64,000 nucleotides of DNA from Chitinophagales bacterium (GTDB taxonomy: Bacteria; Bacteroidota; Bacteroidia; Chitinophagales; Saprospiraceae): contig JAFLBO010000007.1 in assembly GCA_017303475.1 (NCBI GenBank), positions 1 to 64,000 on the forward strand, written 5' to 3'. This document shows, one piece after another, positions 49,650 to 58,761 of this stretch (positions within the stretch are counted from its first letter, which is position 1; each line of letters opens with the position of its first letter). Both the position numbers and the translations under genes were made by a program. The notes under the pieces are model-generated. The model did not search any database. It had not been told where the DNA came from and was given only the letters and a program-made list of their open reading frames with translations.

Positions 49650-50061
49650 AACCTAGATTTTCACTATCAATCCACTTTCTTAAGGCTTTTTTCTCGCTGT
49701 GTAGCCGTTTGTTTTTCAGTCTTTTGGCAATAACGGCTTGTGGGACGCGGGTTATTTTGCGTTTTTTAGGTTTTAGGAAGGCTTTTTCCAGCAGGCGCAG
49801 GAGTTTTTCTTCAGCCAGGTGTTTGTTCATGAGCTGCGAACGCTCGGTTTGGTTGCTCATAGCCAAAATACCTTCGGAGGAAATATGTGCGGCCAGTTTT
49901 TCCATAACCAGAGCTTTTTCCGATTCGGATAACGCCACGGAGGCCTGCACATCAAACAGTGCCTCGGCCTTGGTTTCCACTTTATTCACGTTTTGTCCGC
50001 CGGCCCCGCTGGAGCGCGAGGTACGGAACGTGATTTCGTTTTTAAGTTGTTCGGTGTTCAT
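49648..50061 (-). CDS. arfB: Alternative ribosome-rescue factor / peptidyl-tRNA hydrolase ArfB
   Basis: A 137-residue class I release-factor-like protein. The catalytic motif GGQ (residues 21-23) is in RSSGAGGQNVNKVETKAEA; the Lys/Arg-rich tail (FLKPKKRKITRVPQAVIAKR, then KRLHSEKKALRKW) enters the empty mRNA channel of a stalled ribosome. It hydrolyses peptidyl-tRNA on ribosomes lacking a stop codon. ATG 50061 (MNTEQLKNEI) fits the family; the frame continues 17 codons upstream without need. Often called YaeJ/ArfB. Confidence 0.92.
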   Translation of the reverse strand: MNTEQLKNEITFRTSRSSGAGGQNVNKVETKAEALFDVQASVALSESEKALVMEKLAAHISSEGILAMSNQTERSQLMNKHLAEEKLLRLLEKAFLKPKKRKITRVPQAVIAKRLKNKRLHSEKKALRKWIDSENLG

Positions 50062-50106
50062 AACGGGGGTAAAACGCGAATGTAATGGGTAAAGTTCCAA
50101 AGTGGG

Positions 50107-50258
50107 GGGCACCGCGAAGAGGATTCACCACTAAGGCACTTAAGGACACTAAGGGGCCGTCCGCTTCGCGCACTTTGCGTACTTCGCGGTGATCCACCCT
50201 CTTAGTGCCCTTAAGTGCCTTAGTGGTGAAAAAAATTTCGCGCTCTTCGCGGTGCCCG
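50107..50258. repeat. Family A copy 6 nested in a family D loop and a third inverted repeat
   Basis: Outer GGGCACCGCGAAGAG (50107-50121) pairs with CTCTTCGCGGTGCCC (around 50243-50257). Inside, TTCACCACTAAGGCACTTAA pairs with its complement at about 50209-50228, and the loop (50155-50195) holds the family D word GCGTACTTCGCGGTGA. A composite of three repeat families between arfB and the BNR gene. Confidence 0.85.
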
Positions 50259-50342
50259 TTTTGCCACCCCACGCCAAAACTCTCCTCTGACTTCCTGTTA
50301 TCCTGGTAGTTTTCTCATTTTTGCCTGGAATAATTCCTACAC

Positions 50343-52871
50343 ATGACAAAACGTTCCGCCCTCCTGCTCGCCCTGGGCCTCACCGCCGCTCTGGGCCTTT
50401 ATTTCGCTCCACGCCTTTGGCAACCGGAAAAAGAAAAACACCGGCCCTCTCACGCGGGTATGGCTTTCCTGCAATGGGGCATGGCCCGATTGTTCCCCGA
50501 CGGACAATTTTACACGGCAAAATACGCCGAAGCCATGGATCAAATGCGACTGGAAGCCCAGCTTCGCGGCGACCGCAGTCCTTCCTGGGAAGCGCTCGGA
50601 CCCAAAAATATTGGCGGACGCACCCTTTGTATGGCTGTAAACCCGCTGGATACCAATGAAATCTGGCTGGGCAGCGCCTCCGGGGGGCTTTGGAAATCTA
50701 CCACGGCAGGCCTGGGCGCCAATGCCTGGCAACACGTGGAAACCGGATTCCCGGTGCTCGGTGTAGGCGCTATTGCCATGAACCCCGCCAACCCGAATGA
50801 AATGTACGTGGGCACCGGCGAGGTCTATAATGTAGAAAACTCTTCCCCCAACGTTGCCATCCGCGTTACCCGCGGCACTTATGGTATCGGTATTTTGAAA
50901 ACCACCAATGGCGGCCAAACCTGGACCAAATGCCTGGACTGGAGCTATGGTCAGCTGAGAGGTGTGCAGGAAATCCGGATCAATCCACTGCGCCCGGCCA
51001 CCGTGTTGGCTGCCACCACCGAAGGCCTGCTGCGCAGCTGGGACTCCGGCGCTACCTGGCATACCATCCACAACAAACGTATGGCCGTAGACCTGCACTA
51101 CGATCCCTCCGATACTACCCGCATTTTTGTCACTCACGGCTCGCTCGACGATCAGGATGTGAGCGGCGTGTATCGCTCCACAAACGGCGGGGCAAGTTTT
51201 GCCAAACTCGGGGCCGGGTTGCCGGCCACCTATTCCGGCAAAACACTTCTGGCTATAGCTCCTTCTAATCCATCCATCATTTTTGCCTCCGTGGGTGAAG
51301 CCTTTGCACAGGCTGGATTGTATAAATCCGTAAACGGCGGAAATTCCTGGAGCAAGATCAATTCCGAAGATGTATGCAAATACCAGGGCTGGTATTCTCA
51401 CGATATTGCCGTGAACCCCATCAATCCGAACACATTCATTTGGGTGGGTATTGATGCCTGGAAATCAGTCAACGGAGGTTCTGTAACGGCGCAAAAAACC
51501 TATTGGTACAACTGGAACTTTGGCTACGTGCCGGCAGGTGGCTCCGAGGGTCCGCCGGATTATGTACACGCCGACATCCACGGCGTTTACTACCCTACCA
51601 GCGATCCGAACAAGGTATATGCTGTTACCGACGGCGGCTTGTTTGTATCGTACGATGATGGCGAAACCTGGGCCGGACGCAATGGTGGCTACCAAACCCA
51701 GCAGTTTTATGCCAATCTGGGCAGTTCCACCACCAATCCGGAGTCTGCCATCGGCGGTATGCAAGACAACAGCACTGCCATTTATTTCGGGGATCCATCC
51801 TGGGTACGCGTGTTGGGTGGCGACGGCGAATGTGCGGCCATTCACCCGCAAAACGACCAGATTATGTACGGTTCTTCCCAGTACCTGAACATGTACAAAA
51901 GCAATGACGGCGGGCAAAGTTGGTTTGGTATTGGCAATGAAATTTCCGGAAATGCGGCTTTTAATGGTCCTTTTGAGATAGCAACCTCCAATCCGGACAT
52001 CATGTATGCGGGTGCGCAGGCGCTCTGGCGCTCAGATGATGGCGGCGACACCTGGAACCCCATCACAGATATTATTGCCGACGGCGATGTGATTCTGACT
52101 ATTGTGATTCATCCGGAAAACCCGGATTTGGTGTACCTGAGTACGGCGCCAAGCACCACCAATGAGGCCCGGGTGTACAAGGTAGACGCCTCTGATGGTT
52201 CTGTTACCCAGTTAACCGGACTGCCCAACCGGGTTTGTATGGATCTGGTGTTGCATCCGGATAAGCCGGAGGTGGTGTATGCGATTTTGGCAGGCTTCAA
52301 CGCCAACCACGTTTGGCGCAGCACCGATGCCGGACTGGGTTGGGAAGCTATTGACAATGGGTTGCCGGATGTACCCACCAACTCCATGGTGATTGACCCG
52401 GCTACCGGACATTTTTACGTGGGCAACGACCTGGGCGTGTGGCATTCTGCAGATGAAGGCGCATCCTGGGAACTCTATTCTGCCGAGGCGCCCAACGCCA
52501 TGCTGGCCATGCACCTGAGTATTGCGCCGGGCAACAAACTCCGCGTAGCCACCTATGGCCTGGGTGTTTGGCAAACGGATCTGGCTACGGCCAGCAGCGC
52601 CAAGGATCCGGTGGCGGCAATTTCTGTGGAAAAACTGAGTCCGAACCCGGCTTCAGACCAAACCGTGGTGGAATTCAGCCTGAAATCGGCAGCCAACATC
52701 CATATCCGTGTATTGGATATGCAAGGCAAAATGATTTGGGAGCAAAAAGGCTTTTTCCCGGCCGGCGTACAATCACGTGCCATTCCACTGCAGGGGATGG
52801 CTGCGGGCAACTATGCTGTAGTGCTGGAAAACGGGAAAACTCGGGTTGGCAGGATGCTGGTAAAAAGGTAA
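50343..52871 (+). CDS. BNR/sortilin-like beta-propeller protein with T9SS type A sorting domain
   Basis: An 842-residue secreted protein. Signal anchor-like N-terminus (SALLLALGLTAALGLYFAPRL). About ten BNR/Asp-box or YVTN-type blades: IWLGSASGGLWKSTTAG, GILKTTNGGQTWTKCLDW, GVYRSTNGGASFAKLGAG, LYKSVNGGNSWSKINS, VSYDDGETWAGRNGG, ALWRSDDGGDTWNPI, VWHSADEGASWELYS. These S-x-D/N-x-G-x-x-W boxes are typical of sialidase and GH74-like propellers, but the catalytic residues of those enzymes cannot be verified. The C-terminal 75 residues are a T9SS sorting domain (KLSPNPASDQTVVEFSLKSA, VLDMQGKMIWEQK, GMAAGNYAVVLENGK). Expected at the cell surface. Confidence 0.85.
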   Translation: MTKRSALLLALGLTAALGLYFAPRLWQPEKEKHRPSHAGMAFLQWGMARLFPDGQFYTAKYAEAMDQMRLEAQLRGDRSPSWEALGPKNIGGRTLCMAVNPLDTNEIWLGSASGGLWKSTTAGLGANAWQHVETGFPVLGVGAIAMNPANPNEMYVGTGEVYNVENSSPNVAIRVTRGTYGIGILKTTNGGQTWTKCLDWSYGQLRGVQEIRINPLRPATVLAATTEGLLRSWDSGATWHTIHNKRMAVDLHYDPSDTTRIFVTHGSLDDQDVSGVYRSTNGGASFAKLGAGLPATYSGKTLLAIAPSNPSIIFASVGEAFAQAGLYKSVNGGNSWSKINSEDVCKYQGWYSHDIAVNPINPNTFIWVGIDAWKSVNGGSVTAQKTYWYNWNFGYVPAGGSEGPPDYVHADIHGVYYPTSDPNKVYAVTDGGLFVSYDDGETWAGRNGGYQTQQFYANLGSSTTNPESAIGGMQDNSTAIYFGDPSWVRVLGGDGECAAIHPQNDQIMYGSSQYLNMYKSNDGGQSWFGIGNEISGNAAFNGPFEIATSNPDIMYAGAQALWRSDDGGDTWNPITDIIADGDVILTIVIHPENPDLVYLSTAPSTTNEARVYKVDASDGSVTQLTGLPNRVCMDLVLHPDKPEVVYAILAGFNANHVWRSTDAGLGWEAIDNGLPDVPTNSMVIDPATGHFYVGNDLGVWHSADEGASWELYSAEAPNAMLAMHLSIAPGNKLRVATYGLGVWQTDLATASSAKDPVAAISVEKLSPNPASDQTVVEFSLKSAANIHIRVLDMQGKMIWEQKGFFPAGVQSRAIPLQGMAAGNYAVVLENGKTRVGRMLVKR

Positions 52872-53930
52872 TTACCAGGCATTGAGCAATTCCGGATGCT
52901 CGGAGTACAGGGCTTTGACGGCGTCCACCAGCCACGGACCGCTGAAAGTAATGGTGTAATGGTGGGAAAAGTAGATTACCCACTCAAAGCTGGCATCGAA
53001 CACCATGCCTTCGTGGGCGCCGCCAAAAATCTGGTCTGTATTAATCTCAAACAGGCCGGCTTCGCAGTCGAGCAGATAAAGTGGTTCATGTACCCGTTCC
53101 CGGATAATGTTGGCAATATCCTGTTTTTTCTCTTCGGCCATGCCGTTGAGAAAAACCACTTCTGAAGGAGAGGATTCAGTGAGCGGATCCCAGAAATTGG
53201 AATCAAAATTCCATTTTTCCTTCAGGGTTTGGCGCAAAAAACGGGCTTGATCCCCGGTAATGCGTTTGGGTGCGCTGCCGTTGGGCACGTATTCAAATTG
53301 CAGGGGATCTGAGGGAAAAAGCACCGGAAGCTCGTGAGCAATGGTGCGAGCAGATTTTTCCACCACGCGGAATAAAGAGCGCAGGTATTCCGGCACGTTG
53401 GGGTCGATGGGAATATGCACCTGTTTTTCGCGGTTGGCGATATGAATGTCCAGCAGGAATTTGACCGGCGCTGCGGCGGCTATTTTTTCCATAGCTTCCT
53501 GGGCCAGATCGGTGTTGAAAACCGTGAAATAATGCAGGTAATTGCCGGAAAAACGCTCAGAACCGCGCGGAATACCATTGCAGGTTTCGTCGAGTGCCTG
53601 ATGTATGGGATCCAGATAGCCGGAAGTCCAGTCGTCGTACCAGGGCGCTCCGGCCGGATAACCGGTCCAGCGCCGCATTTGGAAGTGCAGGGTCATTACC
53701 TGCAGACTATGTGGATGCGGTTTTCCGTAGCCGTTGGAGAGCCATTTTTCACCTTCCTGTCTCAAAGCAACAGCCTGAGTGGTTTGGCCTGGGATATCAA
53801 AATACTGGTCTTCTTCAGGTTTTCGTCCGCAGCAACCGGTTTCCACGCGCAATTGCGTCTCTGTTGGGGCAGAGATGCGCACATAGTGCCACCGGTGATC
53901 TAGTTGTTTATATAAGATGATTCGCTGCAC
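52872..53930 (-). CDS. Unknown cytoplasmic protein of 352 residues
   Basis: No signal peptide. The N-terminal 70 residues (RIILYKQLDHRWHYVRI, then QLRVETGCCGRKPEE) vaguely resemble a WGR-like beta sheet. The middle (about 160-300) is alpha/beta with FLLDIHIANREKQVHIPIDP and EKWNFDSNFWDPLTE; the C-terminus EWVIYFSHHYTITFSGPWLV is aromatic. I do not recognise any catalytic motif. The gene is intact and its codon use looks like its neighbours. It starts 1 bp after the stop of the BNR gene in the convergent orientation, and its 5' side is a long repeat-bearing gap. Confidence 0.6.
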   Translation of the reverse strand: MQRIILYKQLDHRWHYVRISAPTETQLRVETGCCGRKPEEDQYFDIPGQTTQAVALRQEGEKWLSNGYGKPHPHSLQVMTLHFQMRRWTGYPAGAPWYDDWTSGYLDPIHQALDETCNGIPRGSERFSGNYLHYFTVFNTDLAQEAMEKIAAAAPVKFLLDIHIANREKQVHIPIDPNVPEYLRSLFRVVEKSARTIAHELPVLFPSDPLQFEYVPNGSAPKRITGDQARFLRQTLKEKWNFDSNFWDPLTESSPSEVVFLNGMAEEKKQDIANIIRERVHEPLYLLDCEAGLFEINTDQIFGGAHEGMVFDASFEWVIYFSHHYTITFSGPWLVDAVKALYSEHPELLNAW

Positions 53931-53943
53931 GGGATGTTAGTTT

Positions 53944-54080
53944 TCAAGTGTTTGAGTATGGGAATTTTTGGGTTGGCGTTGGGTCTGGGTGTGTCGCGGA
54001 ATGTTTTTGACAAGAATACGATGGCGCATATAAACGTAACGCCAACTCAAAAACTCCCACACCCAAACACTTCAACACTT
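53944..54080. repeat. Inverted repeat with CAAGTGTTTGAGT-type words
   Basis: AGTGTTTGAGTATGGGAATT and GGGTTGGCGTTG (53945-53980) pair loosely with AACGCCAACTCAAAAACTCC and CACCCAAACACTT (54038-54073). Words are those found at the outer edges of family A. The rest of the gap to 54230 is AT-rich with no gene. Confidence 0.65.
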
Positions 54081-54230
54081 TAACATTCGAATCCCGTGCC
54101 ATATTCATCAATTACCTGTCATTCGTCGATTTTTTTCCGTAAAAAATGAAAAATCTATGACGAAAAGGCGGAAAAACGGCCCAAAACGGGGTTGTTTTTT
54201 AGGGGAATGGGAAATTTTTGGACTTACCCC

Positions 54231-54262
54231 TTGCATTGCATGTTAAAACTACCTTAATTTTG
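54231..54262 (+). promoter_or_regulatory. Promoter TTG-N21-TAATTTTG of the RsbW-like gene
   Basis: TTG (54231-54233) and TAATTTTG (54255-54262), 21 bp apart, full consensus. Start expected near 54267, leaving an unusually long leader of about 180 nt before ATG 54448. The leader contains a 16-codon frame (54292-54342, MNIRRRSF...). Confidence 0.6.
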
Positions 54263-54447
54263 TGGCACGTTTTGAGGCGGTATAAACCACCATGAACATT
54301 CGCAGACGGTCCTTTCTAATCCAGCATGCCGTCGTTGTTTAATCACATTCCATTTACTGTGTAATCCGGTTTGACGACACATTTGAGGCCCCCGACACTT
54401 ATGAAAACGGTGTTTTGTCAACCTGATTCTGTAACAAAAATTTGCGA

Positions 54448-54852
54448 ATGAACGACTTGCACACGAATCTAACATTTCCATCAGACCCGAAAAATGTATC
54501 CAAAGTCGAACCCTTCGTACATGATGTAGCTACCCGCTACAATCTCCCTCCGGATAAACACGGAGACATCCTGGTAAGTCTTACAGAAGCTGTAACCAAT
54601 GCTGTGCTGCACGGCAACCGGGGTGATTGTACTAAAAACGTTTCTATTTCACTTAGTCGCAAGCAGGACGCCCTCGCTATCAGCGTGAGCGACGAAGGTC
54701 CGGGTTTTGATCCTTCCGCAGTGCCGGATCCAACCAGCCCGGAACACATCGAATGTTGCGGCGGACGCGGTTTGTACCTGATGCGCCACCTCAGCGATGA
54801 GTGTAGCTTCAAACGCGGCGGAAGAACCGTGGAAATGCGTTTCAAATTGTAA
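54448..54852 (+). CDS. RsbW-like anti-sigma-factor serine kinase (HATPase_c)
   Basis: A 134-residue protein of the small GHKL kinase class. N-box LVSLTEAVTNAVLHGNRGD (the E-x3-N-x2-H-G pattern of SpoIIAB/RsbW), G1 VSDEGPGFDPS, G2 GGRGLYLMRHLSDE. Such proteins bind a sigma factor or phosphorylate an anti-anti-sigma STAS protein in stress responses. No partner STAS gene is next to it. ATG 54448 follows a TTG (54442) that the frame could also use; ATG is preferred. Followed by a hairpin terminator. Confidence 0.87.
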   Translation: MNDLHTNLTFPSDPKNVSKVEPFVHDVATRYNLPPDKHGDILVSLTEAVTNAVLHGNRGDCTKNVSISLSRKQDALAISVSDEGPGFDPSAVPDPTSPEHIECCGGRGLYLMRHLSDECSFKRGGRTVEMRFKL

Positions 54853-54876
54853 TGATTTCTTTTTTTGATAGCCTTG

Positions 54877-54913
54877 AACGGGGCTTATGGCATTTACGCC
54901 ATAAGCCCCGTTT
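54877..54913 (+). terminator. Hairpin terminator after the RsbW-like gene
   Basis: AACGGGGCTTATGGC pairs with GCCATAAGCCCCGTT around a 7-nt loop, followed by TTCATTTTC. Very stable stem, starts 25 bp after the stop. Confidence 0.75.
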
Positions 54914-54994
54914 CATTTTCGGGGAGAGGAGAACCCAAACAGAAGCCCGCTAATTTCACCCGGGAAACCCGCTCAAAAACACATCCTTATACCC

Positions 54995-55777
54995 ATGCGC
55001 CTGCTATTGCTGCTTTTCCCGGTGTTGTTACAGGCTCAGGTAAAACCGTTGAGCCAGGCCCATGCGCACAACGATTATGAACATGGGCGCCCGCTGCTGG
55101 ATGCGCTGGATCAGGGATTTGCAGAAGTGGAAGCCGATGTTTTCCTGATTGATGGCGATTTATACGTTTCTCATGTGATGCCACTGTGGAAAGACAGTAC
55201 CCGCACCCTGCAAAGCCTTTACCTGGATCCTTTGAAATGGCGTATTGAGGCCAACGGCGGCCGCGTATTTCCTGCCGACACAGGCTTTTTTTACTTCATG
55301 ATCGATATCAAAACTGAGCCGGATACAACGTACAAGGTCATTCAAAAGCAACTGATGAATTATGCTGCTATGATCAGTTTGGTGCGCGACAGCCTGGATG
55401 AACCCCATAAACCAGTAAAGGTGTTTCTATCAGGAAACAGGCCCAGGCTGGAGCTGCTGCTGGCTCAAACACCACAACATGCCGCATTGGATGGTAGAAT
55501 GGACGATCTGGGCAAAGCAATTCCACCAGCCTTGATGCCGGTGGTTAGCGCGCCATACAAAGAAGTATTGCGCTGGAACGGACGTGGGAAACCGGATGAA
55601 AGAGACCTTCAGTGCCTGCATTACCTGGTGCAGGATGCGCATGCTGAAGGCAAAAAAGTGCGCCTCTGGGGCATACCCGACAAGCCCAGGGTATGGGCTT
55701 TTTTGCTTAGTCAGGGTGTGGATCTGATAAATATAGATAAGTTGGAGGAGTTTAGGCGTTGGGTTACTGGACGTTAG
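54995..55777 (+). CDS. PI-PLC/glycerophosphodiester phosphodiesterase-like secreted protein
   Basis: A 260-residue protein with a signal peptide (MRLLLLLFPVLLQAQ). The start of the TIM barrel reads AHAHNDYEHGRPLLDALDQG, then EVEADVFLIDGDLYVSH (Glu/Asp metal ligands and second His), LIDIKTEP-like MIDIKTEPDTTY, and late DLINIDKLEEF. This is the phosphatidylinositol-specific phospholipase C / GDPD superfamily set used for cleaving phosphodiester headgroups in the periplasm. A substrate cannot be assigned. Its stop lies inside an inverted repeat that continues into the gap. Confidence 0.85.
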   Translation: MRLLLLLFPVLLQAQVKPLSQAHAHNDYEHGRPLLDALDQGFAEVEADVFLIDGDLYVSHVMPLWKDSTRTLQSLYLDPLKWRIEANGGRVFPADTGFFYFMIDIKTEPDTTYKVIQKQLMNYAAMISLVRDSLDEPHKPVKVFLSGNRPRLELLLAQTPQHAALDGRMDDLGKAIPPALMPVVSAPYKEVLRWNGRGKPDERDLQCLHYLVQDAHAEGKKVRLWGIPDKPRVWAFLLSQGVDLINIDKLEEFRRWVTGR

Positions 55778-55834
55778 ACTTGTACTCGATGAATATGAAA
55801 TGTTTCATTACCCTGAGCACAAGTCTAACGTCCA
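55768..55834. terminator. Inverted repeat between convergent genes, probable bidirectional terminator
   Basis: TGGACGTTAGACTTGT (55768-55783) pairs exactly with ACAAGTCTAACGTCCA (55819-55834). The left arm includes the stop codon region of the GDPD-like gene (ending 55777); the right arm is 13 bp from the PBP stop. Confidence 0.7.
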
Positions 55835-55846
55835 GCCATCCAATGG

Positions 55847-58543
55847 TTATTCGTCCTTTTTCTTTTTCGGGAACAGCAGGCGTTGGATGATGCCTTCTTT
55901 TTTCTTTTCACCCTTCTCTTCGCCTTCTTTTTTATCGTCAGGATCAGCGGGAGCTTCACCGCCTGGGGGTGGAAGGTTTTTCCGGTTGGTGTAGAGTTCC
56001 ATCAAGGAATCGCGCAGGAGGGAGTCTTGCCCGGCTTGTTGCATAATCAGTTGGAAAGAATCCGGCGCCACACTTATCCAGGACTGGCAACCCATCAGAT
56101 TGAGTACCTCCGATTTGGGGGTCGGGAATTTTTCCAGCAGCATTTTATTGAGCTTTTTATCGCTCGCAATGCGGTTCCAGAAACCACCCACAATAGGCAG
56201 CGCCATGGCAGAGCCTTGTCCGAGTGCCATGATGCGGAAACGCACGGCTGGGCTTTCGCCACCCACCCAGGCGCCGGTTACGAGTTGAGGATTGTAGCAG
56301 ATAAACCAGCCGTCGGAGTGGTTTTGGGTGGTACCTGTTTTGCCGGCAAAATCGCCGCGCACGTAGGAGCGCAGGCGCGCGCCGGTACCATAATCCACCA
56401 CATTTTGCAGCATTTTGGTCATGGTGGCGGCCTGGTCTTCTGTCAGTGCCTGAACAGGCGTTTGCAGGGCAGGGTTTTCGGTGAGTGATTTCTGACGGTC
56501 GTAAATCACTTTACCCCGGCGGTCAACTACGGTAAGTACGGCTACTGGTTCCGGACGTTTGCCGGCATTGGCCAAGGTGCCGTACACTTTCATCATATCG
56601 TATAGAGAGATGTCGGCAGCGCCGAGGCTGATGCCGTATTCCCTGGGAAGCGTAGCGGTAATGCCCATTTTCTGGGCCAGATCGATGGTTTTTTGAATAC
56701 CTACCTTTTCAATGAGCTGTGCTGTTACCACGTTTACAGAACGGGTAAGCGCTCCGGTCATGGAGTACCAACCACCGTAGGTTTCGTCGGCATTATGCGG
56801 CTCCCAATCCACAATTTTGCGGATTTCATTAGGGAAATAGGAGCAGGGCTTGATGGTATCCTGCAGGGCTGCCGCGTATACAATGGGTTTGAACGTAGAA
56901 CCTACCTGGCGTTTGGTGAGGTTGTGGTCCAACTTGAAATTTTTAAAGTTGATGCCGCCTACCCAGGCTTTGATGTAGCCGTTGTGGTGGTCCATGGCCA
57001 TAAATCCGCAATTGAGCATGCAGAAATAATAGCGCACAGAATCCAGTGGAGAAAGCATGGTATCGCGTTCAGAGCCTCCGTTTTTCCACACATAGATGTT
57101 CATTTTCACGGGCTGCTCAAAAGCTTTGCGCGCATCTTCATCGCTCATGCCGGCCTCTTTCAGGGATTGCCAGCGCTGACTGCCCTCCACCTGTTTGTCA
57201 ATCCATTTATCGTCGCCCCAGGGTTTTTCGCCTTTTACATTTTTCCAGTGCTGGTCAAATTGCTTTTGCAGTTTTTCCATTTGCGTCAGTACCGACTCTT
57301 CTGCAAATTGCTGCATTTTGTTGTTCAGCGTGGTATAGATTTTCAGGCCATCAGTGTACAGGTTGTAAGGTTTTCCGTCCTCGTTTTTCAGGTCTTTGAG
57401 CAGTTTGGGCATTACATCGGTACGGAGGTATTCCCGGAAATAAGTGCCGGTACCTTCGTTGTTGTTGTCTACGTCGTAACGTTTGGCGCCCACGGGTTTT
57501 TTGCTCAGTTCATCGTATTCGGCCTGACTCAGGTGGTTGTTTTTCACCATTTGCAGCATCACCACGTTGCGGCGTTTTTTGGCATTTTCCGGGTTTCGGA
57601 GCGGGTTGTAGAGTGTGGTGCCTTTCAACATGCCCACCAGTGTGGAGGCCTGATCTACGGTGAGATCGTTGGGCTTTTTACCAAAAAACTGTCGGGAAGC
57701 AACGTTGATTCCGAAGGCATTTTCCCCAAAAGGAACGGTATTGAGGTAAAGGCCGAGCAGTTGTTGTTTGTTGTAAACTTTTTCCAGTTTAATGGAAATA
57801 AAGTTTTCGCGTATTTTGTTGATTAGCAGGCTGATAACGTTGCTTACAACTGGAATTTTATAAGTTTTTTGTTCAGTTTTTATAGCCAGGTAATCTTTGC
57901 GCGGGTAGAGGTTTTTGGCCAGCTGCTGACTCAGGGTAGAGCCGCCGCCGCGTTGTTTTTGACCGGCAGCAATACCATAAAACACGCGGAAATAACTCAT
58001 GATATCAATGCCGCTGTGATCCAGAAAACGTTTGTCTTCTGTAGCAATCAGAGCATTAATGATGAAAGGAGAAACCTTGTCGAGCGTAACAGCCGTGCGA
58101 TTTTCAATGAAATATTTACCAATCAGCACACTGTCGGCTGTATAGATCTCGGTAGAGTTGGCGGTTTCAATTTCGCGCAGTTCATCGGTAGACGGGAGTC
58201 GGCCAAAAAGTCCGAACCAAACGCCGAAGATGAGGAACATCAGCAGGGCAAAGCCGGCGCGCAGGCCGTTTTTCATCCATTGAAAGGCAGTCGCCAGGCG
58301 TGGATTGGCTGTTTTGAAGGCAGCCCAACGGGTGGTAATAGGCGCAGTGAGTTGCGCCCACCTGGAGCTTATTGGAGCGAGGCGGGGTTGCACGGCATCC
58401 GAAAGCTGTTGGCGGAAGTCCTTCATTCGGTTGAGAAATGGCAATGCCCGGTGGTAAACACCACCCCACAAAAGCCAGTCAATCAACCAGGTCACCCCCA
58501 AAGCCATGGCAAACGCCAGCATAGACAGGATAAAATCGATCAT
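55847..58543 (-). CDS. Bifunctional penicillin-binding protein 1A-type
   Basis: An 898-residue class A PBP. One N-terminal transmembrane helix (about 95-115, FALLMFLIFGVWFGLFG) after an unusually long cytoplasmic or second-span region (MIDFILSMLAFAMALGVTWL is itself hydrophobic). GT51 glycosyltransferase: ATEDKRFLDHSGID (catalytic Glu 169), RGGGSTLSQQLAKNLYPRKD, KIRENFISIKLE-type motif. Transpeptidase: SxxK as S549-TFK (GSTFKPIVYAAAL), SxN as SVN, KTG as GKTGTTQNHSDG. It polymerises and cross-links peptidoglycan on the periplasmic side. The C-terminus is Pro/Glu/Lys-rich. A TACCTTCG -7 variant on the minus strand (58565-58572) fits as promoter; ATG 58543 is preferred to TTG 58555. Confidence 0.95.
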   Translation of the reverse strand: MIDFILSMLAFAMALGVTWLIDWLLWGGVYHRALPFLNRMKDFRQQLSDAVQPRLAPISSRWAQLTAPITTRWAAFKTANPRLATAFQWMKNGLRAGFALLMFLIFGVWFGLFGRLPSTDELREIETANSTEIYTADSVLIGKYFIENRTAVTLDKVSPFIINALIATEDKRFLDHSGIDIMSYFRVFYGIAAGQKQRGGGSTLSQQLAKNLYPRKDYLAIKTEQKTYKIPVVSNVISLLINKIRENFISIKLEKVYNKQQLLGLYLNTVPFGENAFGINVASRQFFGKKPNDLTVDQASTLVGMLKGTTLYNPLRNPENAKKRRNVVMLQMVKNNHLSQAEYDELSKKPVGAKRYDVDNNNEGTGTYFREYLRTDVMPKLLKDLKNEDGKPYNLYTDGLKIYTTLNNKMQQFAEESVLTQMEKLQKQFDQHWKNVKGEKPWGDDKWIDKQVEGSQRWQSLKEAGMSDEDARKAFEQPVKMNIYVWKNGGSERDTMLSPLDSVRYYFCMLNCGFMAMDHHNGYIKAWVGGINFKNFKLDHNLTKRQVGSTFKPIVYAAALQDTIKPCSYFPNEIRKIVDWEPHNADETYGGWYSMTGALTRSVNVVTAQLIEKVGIQKTIDLAQKMGITATLPREYGISLGAADISLYDMMKVYGTLANAGKRPEPVAVLTVVDRRGKVIYDRQKSLTENPALQTPVQALTEDQAATMTKMLQNVVDYGTGARLRSYVRGDFAGKTGTTQNHSDGWFICYNPQLVTGAWVGGESPAVRFRIMALGQGSAMALPIVGGFWNRIASDKKLNKMLLEKFPTPKSEVLNLMGCQSWISVAPDSFQLIMQQAGQDSLLRDSLMELYTNRKNLPPPGGEAPADPDDKKEGEEKGEKKKEGIIQRLLFPKKKKDE

Positions 58544-58592
58544 GGTATGTTCCAAAAAAGTGGGCGAAGGTACGAAAGTTCCTGGATTATTG

Positions 58593-58761
58593 GACGGTTG
58601 ACGGCTTACGGTTGACGGCTTACGGTTGACGGCCTACGGTGGACGGTAGACGGTAGACGGCCTACGGTGGCGTTGCTTTTGAGATTTGGGCTTAAGCACA
58701 CCGTAAGCCGTCCACCGTCCACCGTCTACCCTCCACCGTACCGTCCACCGTAAGCCGTCTA
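58593..58761. repeat. Family C repeat, copy 3 (both orientations)
   Basis: 58593-58670 holds six or so ACGGTTGACGGCTTACGG/ACGGTGGACGGTAGACGG words; 58700-58761 holds their complements (CCGTAAGCCGTCCACCGTCC). The two halves together form a loose palindrome. The regulator gene's stop codon (58759-58761) lies in the right half. Confidence 0.88.

Noticed and set aside
56693..57826. 377-codon frame antisense to PBP1A
   Set aside because: Mirror of the conserved PBP coding frame, without a coherent protein pattern.
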